Assembly: GCA_021300495.1 (NCBI GenBank)
Contig: JAJTDK010000006.1
Span: 1 to 42,054 of the forward strand
Direction of reading: 5' to 3'
DNA from: Limnohabitans sp.
GTDB taxonomy: Bacteria > Pseudomonadota > Gammaproteobacteria > Burkholderiales > Burkholderiaceae_C
DNA length: 42,054 bases
Below the pieces are notes generated by a model, which saw nothing but the letters and a program-made list of their open reading frames with translations, did not search any database and was not told the DNA's origin. Position 1 is the first letter of the stretch. Each line of letters begins with the position of its first letter. Made by a program: the position numbers and the translations under genes. Of the stretch, positions 36,706 through 42,054 are shown piece after piece.

Positions 36706-37751
36706 CAGTTGGACTCCTTGGCCTTGTCGGCTTCAGTGGTGAATGAATCGGCGAAGAAGGCTTCTTCAGGTAATCCTGCTTTGCCTAGATAGTCTGCGCG
36801 TGCAGAGTCCACCACAATGGGGGCGCCGCAGGCATAGACCTGGAAGCCACTCAGATCTGGGTGATCTTGCAAGACAGCTTGGTGCACAAAACCTGTGCGG
36901 CCAGCCCATGCGTCTTCTGGCAATGCATCGGACACCACCGGAACGTAACTTAAGTTGGGCATGGCTTTGACGTGCTCTTCAACCCAGTCGTTCATGTACA
37001 AATCGGAAGGTCGGCGACCGCCCCAGTAAAGTGTGGCAGGCCTTGTGATGCCTTTGTGTTGCATGTGCTCAATCAAGGCTTTGATGGGCGCAAAGCCGGT
37101 GCCCGAAGCCAACAAAATCATGGGTGCATGAGAGTCTTCGCGCAAGTAGAAACTGCCATAGGGGCCTTCAATGCGCAAGATGTCTTTTTCTTTCATGGTG
37201 CTGAACACCACGTCGGTGAACTTGCCGCCAGGCATGTGACGAATGTGCAACTCTACTTTGGGTGCAGCGGGGTCTAGCGTGTGAGGTGCATTGCCCATGC
37301 TGTAACTCCGGCGCGAGCCATCACGCAATAAAAACTCGACATACTGGCCCGCATGAAACTGCATGACGTCGGTAGCGGGGAGTTGCATGATGATGGACAT
37401 CACGTCGTGTGATTTTTTTTCTAAGCTGACCACGCGCACAGGCATTTTCTTAATGGGGAAACTGCCTGCTTCCGTCACTTGTCGCGATTCCAGCACCAAG
37501 TCGCTTTGCGCGGTCGAGCAGCAGGTCAAGATCAGGCCTTGGGCTTCTTCTTCTGCGCTCAAAGCTTTGGCTTGGTGCTCACCATGCACCACCGTGCCAG
37601 AAATCTTCTTGCATTTGCAGGAACCGCAAGCCCCATCTTTGCAGCCATAGGGAAGGCCTATGCCTTGGCGAATGCCGGCCGCCAACAAAGTTTCGCTGCT
37701 ATCTGCACTAAAAGTACGGCCACTTGGCTCGACGGTAATTTGGAAGCTCAT
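36705..37751 (-). CDS. 2Fe-2S ferredoxin / FAD-NAD(P) oxidoreductase (CDP-6-deoxy-glucoseen-reductase-like)
   Basis: A 348-residue electron-transfer flavoprotein. The N-terminal plant-type ferredoxin domain has C37, C42, C45 and C77 in the C-x4-C-x2-C...C pattern. The FAD domain has RSYSMGN near residue 150, the NAD(P) domain has LASGTGFAPIKAL, and the C-terminus has YACGAPIVVDSA. Such reductases take electrons from NAD(P)H to a partner oxygenase or dehydratase. Burkholderiales copies are often named CDP-6-deoxy-delta-3,4-glucoseen reductase by similarity to AscD; the partner is not in this window, so the true acceptor is unknown. The stop overlaps the start of the downstream Bug gene. It is divergent from the epimerase gene. 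Confidence 0.9.
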   Translation of the reverse strand: MSFQITVEPSGRTFSADSSETLLAAGIRQGIGLPYGCKDGACGSCKCKKISGTVVHGEHQAKALSAEEEAQGLILTCCSTAQSDLVLESRQVTEAGSFPIKKMPVRVVSLEKKSHDVMSIIMQLPATDVMQFHAGQYVEFLLRDGSRRSYSMGNAPHTLDPAAPKVELHIRHMPGGKFTDVVFSTMKEKDILRIEGPYGSFYLREDSHAPMILLASGTGFAPIKALIEHMQHKGITRPATLYWGGRRPSDLYMNDWVEEHVKAMPNLSYVPVVSDALPEDAWAGRTGFVHQAVLQDHPDLSGFQVYACGAPIVVDSARADYLGKAGLPEEAFFADSFTTEADKAKESN

Positions 37752-37766
37752 GTTTTCGTTATCCTA

Positions 37767-37793
37767 GGGGGGTCTTAAATTCCACAACCCCCC
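37767..37793. promoter_or_regulatory. G-run/C-run hairpin in the divergent intergenic region
   Basis: GGGGGGT and ACCCCCC form a 7-bp inverted repeat with a 13-base loop, ending five bases before the presumed TTG start of the epimerase gene. It could be a leader hairpin that masks translation start, a weak terminator (it is followed by GATTTTG), or a chance feature. No standard ribosome binding site follows it. Confidence 0.3.
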
Positions 37794-37797
37794 GATT

Positions 37798-38748
37798 TTG
37801 CCTTCAAACCAAACCCCTTTAGGTGCTTTACCTGCCCGCTTTCGAAAAGAGCGTGTTTTGATCATCGGATGTGGTGATGTAGGTCAACGCGCAGCCAAAC
37901 AGTTGGTTGGCCGAACTCGGGTCTTGGCATTGACCTCCAGTCCCGAAAAGGCACTGGGTTTGAGGGCTCAAGGCATCACGCCCCTTGTTGGCAATTTGGA
38001 CCATTCTGAGTCATTGCAACGATTGTCCGGGTGGGCTACCCGAGTACTTCATTTAGCCCCACCCCCCTCAGACCGAGTGGGGACCTGGTCGACCGATTCG
38101 CGCACTTTGAATTTGGTGCGTGCGCTTCACAAAAGGGCTTTGCCCAGAGCGCTTGTTTATGGGTCTACCAGTGGCGTATATGGCGATTGCCAAGGGCAGT
38201 GGGTGCCTGAATCTAGGCCCGTTAAGCCGCATACGCCAAGAGCCATTCGGCGAGTTGATGCAGAAAACACCATTCGATTCTTTGGTAAATCGGGTGTCCG
38301 CAGCAGCATTTTGCGCATACCCGGTATCTACGCGCCCGATCGCCCTAATGGCACCCCGCGTGAAAGGCTTTTGAAGGGGACGCCGGTTCTCTTGAAAAAA
38401 GACGATGTGTATACCAATCACATTCATTCGGATGATTTAGCAAGGGCCTGCGTGGCTGCGTTGTGGCGAGGCAAGCCGCAGCGTGTTTTTCACGTGTGCG
38501 ATGACAGCCAAATGAAGATGGGTGATTATTTCGATTTGGCAGCCGACCTAATGGGTCTGAAGCGCCCTCCGCGTGTGCCCAGAAGTCAAGCACAAGATAC
38601 CTTGCCCCTCATGCTGTTGAGCTTCATGAGTGAGTCAAGGCGTTTGAACAATAACCGGCTGAAAAAAGAGCTGAGGGTTCGCTTGCTGTATCCCACCATT
38701 GCGCAAGGGTTGAAAAGCACAGCAGCTCAAATGACTGATGGCAAGTAG
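37798..38748 (+). CDS. YeeZ-like NAD(P)-dependent epimerase/dehydratase family protein
   Basis: A 316-residue extended SDR protein similar to E. coli YeeZ. The nucleotide loop is VLIIGCGDVGQRAA near residues 20-33. The segment STSGVYGDCQGQWVPE (about residues 122-138) contains the S..Y-type active-site region. HIHSDDLARACVAAL marks the substrate side, and the C-terminus has MLLSFMSESRRLNNNRLKKEL, typical of this subgroup. The function of YeeZ proteins is not established. The start is uncertain: the only codon upstream of the Rossmann strand is TTG at 37798, with no ribosome binding site and a hairpin in front. Confidence 0.82.
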   Translation: MPSNQTPLGALPARFRKERVLIIGCGDVGQRAAKQLVGRTRVLALTSSPEKALGLRAQGITPLVGNLDHSESLQRLSGWATRVLHLAPPPSDRVGTWSTDSRTLNLVRALHKRALPRALVYGSTSGVYGDCQGQWVPESRPVKPHTPRAIRRVDAENTIRFFGKSGVRSSILRIPGIYAPDRPNGTPRERLLKGTPVLLKKDDVYTNHIHSDDLARACVAALWRGKPQRVFHVCDDSQMKMGDYFDLAADLMGLKRPPRVPRSQAQDTLPLMLLSFMSESRRLNNNRLKKELRVRLLYPTIAQGLKSTAAQMTDGK

Positions 38749-38773
38749 AAGTGAGCCGTTGGTTTTTGGGCAG

Positions 38774-39313
38774 CTAAAAGCCTGAAAACTTAACGCCTTT
38801 TTTCTCAAGATAATCGAGCATGGCTTTCATCAGATAGGCGCCTAGCAGTGCGCCATTGAGATCGCCCAAAAACATCCAAAAGACCTCAGTCAACTCAAGT
38901 GCTTCAGATTCACCAATGAGCACCCAGGCGGCGTGATGAATGATCGTATTGCAGACACAATAAATGAGGGTGAGGGTGGCCAAGTCTTGCAGGGAGGTGA
39001 GTTTCACTTCCCTTTTCCAGTAAATCTTGAATCCAATGAGTGCGATCAAAGGACCAGCGCTTGAACAGGCAACGTTGAGCAACTCAAGCTCTATGGGTTC
39101 ATTAAATTGCTGCAGGAGCAAAAGGCAGCCCAAGATGGTTGACAGGGTGCCGAATACCGGCCCCAAGATGAGCAAGTTGAACAGGCGCAGAAACGCCGGC
39201 AAATATATTAGCGAGATATGGTCGTTAATGGCGGCAAAGTCAAACAGCCATCCACTTAGGATGTGTGTTGCAGGAAACAACACAGCTAATGCGAGTATCA
39301 AGAGGATGTGCAT
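38774..39313 (-). CDS. Small integral membrane protein of unknown function
   Basis: A 179-residue protein with five predicted helices: MHILLILALAVLFPATHI, FLRLFNLLILGPVFGTLST, GPLIALIGFKIYW, a helix around TLTLIYCVCNTIIHH, and MFLGDLNGALLGAYLMKAML. The ISLIYLPAFLRLFNLL segment vaguely recalls the sensory MASE1 module, but no signalling domain is attached, so I leave the function open. The frame runs further upstream through the tRNA-Leu gene; ATG 39313 is the first start clear of the tRNA. It is convergent with the epimerase gene. The tRNA lies directly upstream on the same strand. Confidence 0.7.
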   Translation of the reverse strand: MHILLILALAVLFPATHILSGWLFDFAAINDHISLIYLPAFLRLFNLLILGPVFGTLSTILGCLLLLQQFNEPIELELLNVACSSAGPLIALIGFKIYWKREVKLTSLQDLATLTLIYCVCNTIIHHAAWVLIGESEALELTEVFWMFLGDLNGALLGAYLMKAMLDYLEKKGVKFSGF

Positions 39314-39349
39314 TACGCAATAGAGTCTAATCGATTTGATGCAAATCGA

Positions 39350-39434
39350 TGGTGCCCGAGGCCGGAATCGAACCGGCACGCCTTGCGGCGGGGGATTTTG
39401 AGTCCCCTGCGTCTACCAATTTCACCACCCGGGC
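39350..39434 (-). tRNA. tRNA-Leu (CAA anticodon)
   Basis: An 85-base gene on the minus strand. The acceptor arms GCCCGGG and CTCGGGC pair with one G-U and are followed by encoded ACCA. The anticodon arm GGGGA-CTCAAAA-TCCCC gives anticodon CAA (reading UUG). A long variable arm CGCCGCAAGGCG, as expected for leucine tRNA, and a T arm GCCGG-TTCGAAT-CCGGC are present. A possible -10 (CATAAT) lies about 20 bases upstream. Confidence 0.96.
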
Positions 39435-39562
39435 GGATTGCGAAGTCGTAGATTATGACATATTTCTTTCGGGTTTTGGAGGGGGTAAAGTGATTTTTAA
39501 AGTGCCCACCACTCGTGCAAACATTGGAAAATGTTGGAATCTTTAAATGACTAGGAAACAAG

Positions 39563-40525
39563 ATGACATCCCTTCAGCGAACTTTCATTTCGTGCTTCGT
39601 AGGCCTGTGTTTTTCATTCACTGCGTTCGCGCAAACTTGGCCACAACGCGCCATTAAAGTCATTGCCCCCTATCCGCCGGGCGGGCCCAGTGACATTGTG
39701 ATTCGCACCGTGTCAGACAAGGTCCAAGCCGCATTGAAGCAAGCCGTTATCATCGAAAATATACCGGGAGCCGGCGGCAACATTGGCAGTGCTGCTGCAT
39801 CAAGGGCCCCTGCCGATGGGTACACATGGCTCATCACAACAGACACTGTCATGACGGTGAATCCGCATGTTTACAAAAGCATGGGCTTTAAGTTGGATGA
39901 TTTAAAGCCAGTGAGCGTCTTGACCTCCTTCAGCCAAACATTGGTTTGCAATCCAGCATTGGGCGTGAAAAACTTGAGCGAGCTCATTGCCAAATCAAAA
40001 ACACAGTCCTTGAGTTATGCCTCCGGTGGTGCGGGTGTGCCAGGCCACTTGTCGATGGAGTTGTTGCTGAACATGACGGGCATGCAGATGGTGCATATTC
40101 CCTACAAGGGGCCAGCGCCTGCAGCCCAAGACGTGCTAGCCAACCAAGTGCCATGTGGCTTGTTGGCGGGCCCAACTGTCTTGCCACATGTTCGTTCAGG
40201 CAGGTTGATCGCTTTGGCGGTATCGGGGCAAACCAGGTCGCCCACACTGCCAGACACGCCCACCATTTCTGAGGCTGGTGTGAAGGGCTATGACGCCGAC
40301 TTCAGTTTGGTCATGTGGGCTCCCAAGCAAGTGCCCGATGAGTTGGTTCAAAAATTCAGGCAAGCCTTGTTGGATGGCTTGAAACTGCCAGAGACTGCTG
40401 AGCGTTTAAAGGCCACCGATCAATTGGTCATTGGCAGTACGCCTGAAGAGGCCGCTGCGCGCATTGCCAAGGATTATGCAAAGTGGGGCGCCGTTACTAA
40501 AAAAATTGGTTTGAGTTTGGAGTGA
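39563..40525 (+). CDS. Bug/TctC-family periplasmic solute-binding protein
   Basis: A 320-residue exported receptor. The signal peptide is about residues 1-23 (SFTAFA, then QT). Family loops are KVIAPYPPGGPSDIVIRT and NIPGAGGNIGSAAASRAPADGY. It has MVHIPYKGPAPAAQDVLANQV in the middle, shared by many Bug proteins. The ligand is unknown. It is an orphan receptor, 97 bases upstream of cysM on the same strand and 128 bases downstream of the tRNA-Leu 5' end on the other strand. It shares only the family features with the Bug at 35710-36705, so it is not a recent copy. Confidence 0.92.
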   Translation: MTSLQRTFISCFVGLCFSFTAFAQTWPQRAIKVIAPYPPGGPSDIVIRTVSDKVQAALKQAVIIENIPGAGGNIGSAAASRAPADGYTWLITTDTVMTVNPHVYKSMGFKLDDLKPVSVLTSFSQTLVCNPALGVKNLSELIAKSKTQSLSYASGGAGVPGHLSMELLLNMTGMQMVHIPYKGPAPAAQDVLANQVPCGLLAGPTVLPHVRSGRLIALAVSGQTRSPTLPDTPTISEAGVKGYDADFSLVMWAPKQVPDELVQKFRQALLDGLKLPETAERLKATDQLVIGSTPEEAAARIAKDYAKWGAVTKKIGLSLE

Positions 40526-40622
40526 TAAGCCACTTAGAAAACGATTCGAAGCATAATCCCTTGAGACTCTCACTCAATGATGATTTAAATCCGATCCCAG
40601 ACTTGTCTTTGTAAATCGAAAA

Positions 40623-41525
40623 ATGAACTATCCCACGCTTGAAGATGCCATTGGCAAAACGCCATTGGTCAGATTGCAAAGAATTGCAGCCGAATTTACG
40701 AAGCCCAAGGGCAATGTTATTTTGGGCAAACTTGAAGGCAATAACCCAGCTGGTTCTGTCAAGGATCGGCCGGCGCTTTCCATGATTCAGCGTGCTGAAG
40801 AGCGTGGCGAAATCAAGCCAGGTGACACCCTGATTGAGGCCACTTCAGGCAACACGGGCATTGCACTGGCCATGGTTGCTGCCATCAAGGGCTACCGAAT
40901 GATTTTGATCATGCCGGAAGACTTGTCCATTGAGCGAGCGCAAACCATGAAGGCTTTCGGCGCAGAACTCATTTTGACACCCAAAAGTGGCGGCATGGAA
41001 TACGCACGCGACCTTTCTGACAACATGGCGGCGCAGGGCAAGGGCCGTATCCTTGATCAATTTTCAAACCCCGACAACCCCCGCGTCCATTACGAGACCA
41101 CAGGACCCGAAATCTGGGCTCAAACAGAGGGCCGAGTCACCCATTTTGTGAGTGCCATGGGTACGACTGGCACCATTACAGGTGTGTCGCAATTCTTAAA
41201 AGAAAAGAACCCATCCATTCAAATTGTTGGCGCACAACCCAGTGAAGGCTCTCGCATTCCAGGAATTCGCAAATGGCCTGAAGAATATTTGCCCAAAATC
41301 TACAACCCCTCCAATGTCGACGAACTGATCTATGTCAGTCAAGACGATGCAGAAGACACCTGCCGTCAAATGGCCAGAGAAGAGGGCTTGTTTGCAGGCG
41401 TTTCGGCCGCTGGCGCCTGCTGGGTCGCCCAACAAATTGCAGCGCGTGAAGCCAATGCCACCATCGTGTTCATTGTCTGTGATCGCGGTGATCGCTATCT
41501 TTCCACAGGAGTGTTTCCAGCATGA
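40623..41525 (+). CDS. cysM: Cysteine synthase B (O-acetylserine sulfhydrylase CysM)
   Basis: A 300-residue PLP enzyme making cysteine from O-acetylserine and sulfide or thiosulfate. The PLP lysine is K47 in NPAGSVKDRP, the phosphate-binding loop is EATSGNTGIALA (about residues 68-79), and the C-terminal GVSAAGACWVA holds the PLP nitrogen contact region. The length and the short N-terminus MNYPTLEDAIGKTPLV point to CysM rather than CysK. The Nudix gene overlaps its stop (ATGA), indicating coupling. Confidence 0.95.
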   Translation: MNYPTLEDAIGKTPLVRLQRIAAEFTKPKGNVILGKLEGNNPAGSVKDRPALSMIQRAEERGEIKPGDTLIEATSGNTGIALAMVAAIKGYRMILIMPEDLSIERAQTMKAFGAELILTPKSGGMEYARDLSDNMAAQGKGRILDQFSNPDNPRVHYETTGPEIWAQTEGRVTHFVSAMGTTGTITGVSQFLKEKNPSIQIVGAQPSEGSRIPGIRKWPEEYLPKIYNPSNVDELIYVSQDDAEDTCRQMAREEGLFAGVSAAGACWVAQQIAAREANATIVFIVCDRGDRYLSTGVFPA

Positions 41526-42054
41526 CCGAATATCGTTTTTGCCCATCCTGTGGATCGCCTTTGTCTTGGGTGCCGCAGATGGAAGATGGGGGTGAAAAAC
41601 TCCGCTTGCGCTGCACACAATGCGACTTCACTCATTGGAACAATCCCACCCCTGTGTTGGCTGGCATTGTGCAAGTCGGCGATCAAATTTTGTTGGCCCG
41701 CAATGCGGCATGGACTGGCCGAAAATTCGCATTGATCACGGGTTTCATGGAAGCAGGTGAATCGCCAGAAGATGGCATTGCCCGAGAAATTGCTGAGGAA
41801 ACCAATTTGCAGGTCAGCGCCTTGAAACTGATCGGTGCCTATGATTTCCAGCGCATGAACCAAGTGATCATTGCATACCACGCTGTTGCTTCGGGCACGG
41901 TTAAGTTATCGCCTGAATTGGCTGAGTACAAGATGTTCAATTTTGATGAGTTGGTTTGCTGGCCGGCGGGTACGGGTTATGCACTCGGCGATTGGTTGCG
42001 CACGCAAGGCATTGAGCCTAAGTTCATGACCTGGGAAGAGCGCGACGCACAAGG
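41522..42054 (+). CDS. Zinc-ribbon Nudix hydrolase, C-terminally cut by window end
   Basis: The frame begins at ATG 41522, overlaps the cysM stop and stays open to the window end, giving 177 residues. A zinc ribbon with C7-x2-C10 and C31-x2-C34 precedes the Nudix fold. The Nudix box is G74-x5-E80-x7-R88-E89-x2-E92-E93, with Asn95 where the consensus has Gly. This layout resembles NudC (NADH pyrophosphatase) and related ADP-ribose/NADH hydrolases, but the SQPWPFP-type signature of NudC is not seen, so I leave the substrate open. The rest of the gene lies beyond the window. Confidence 0.88.
   Translation, partial: MTEYRFCPSCGSPLSWVPQMEDGGEKLRLRCTQCDFTHWNNPTPVLAGIVQVGDQILLARNAAWTGRKFALITGFMEAGESPEDGIAREIAEETNLQVSALKLIGAYDFQRMNQVIIAYHAVASGTVKLSPELAEYKMFNFDELVCWPAGTGYALGDWLRTQGIEPKFMTWEERDAQ

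Noticed and set aside
39314-39379. The N-terminal extension of the small membrane protein frame
   Set aside because: It would translate the 3' part of tRNA-Leu; ATG 39313 is the first start clear of the tRNA.

Overview
The window looks like chromosomal core DNA of a betaproteobacterium of the order Burkholderiales, most likely family Comamonadaceae (Limnohabitans/Rhodoferax-like). The reasons are moderate GC, dense gene packing with many ATGA overlaps, several Bug/TctC-type solute receptors, and gene orders typical of proteobacteria: rsmD-coaD, ribF-ileS-lspA, trxB<>ftsK-lolA-rarA and rpmB-rpmG. The assignment rests on recalled protein similarity only. I see no CRISPR array, phage, rRNA operon, insertion sequence with a transposase, or defence island.

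Layout. 1-6783: 3' end of rsmD, coaD, convergent recJ with an RpfE-like gene, then a tightly overlapping lolC-type/lolD/tatD/spermidine-synthase-like operon. 6784-14583: metabolite transport and small-molecule enzymes: tctBA, a gamma-glutamyltransferase, two EamA exporters, an atypical SDR protein and a quinone oxidoreductase. 14618-19040 (minus): ribF-ileS-lspA. 19150-24325: an HNH endonuclease gene, a two-subunit acyl-CoA dehydrogenase, purN, a DUF1653 gene and an RsmB/NOP-type RNA methyltransferase. 24440-27588: a fatty-acyl desaturase, a striking 184-bp nested inverted repeat, rpmG and rpmB with a long structured leader, and trxB. 27694-32146: ftsK-lolA-rarA. 32156-35704: livHMGF without a binding-protein gene. 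35710-42054: a Bug receptor with a ferredoxin-reductase-like gene, a YeeZ-like epimerase, a small membrane protein, tRNA-Leu(CAA), a second Bug receptor, cysM, and a Nudix hydrolase cut by the window end.

How the genes work together. The lolC-type permease and LolD form the inner-membrane lipoprotein release machine, and LolA (26 kb away) is its periplasmic carrier. LspA matures the same lipoproteins. livHMGF and tctBA are each transporters lacking a local receptor, while two Bug receptors stand alone, so receptor sharing in trans is likely. FtsK and RarA serve chromosome segregation and replication-fork rescue, and RecJ serves recombination.

The window is mostly ordinary. The points most worth a second look are the nested inverted repeat at 25661-25844, the long leader of rpmB, the SDR protein lacking the Tyr-x3-Lys pair, and the acyl-CoA dehydrogenase pair in which neither subunit shows the usual C-terminal catalytic glutamate. 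The longest stretch without a gene is 26327-26622 (296 bases), which holds the trxB terminator and the rpmB promoter and leader. All product names are from sequence reading, without database searches.
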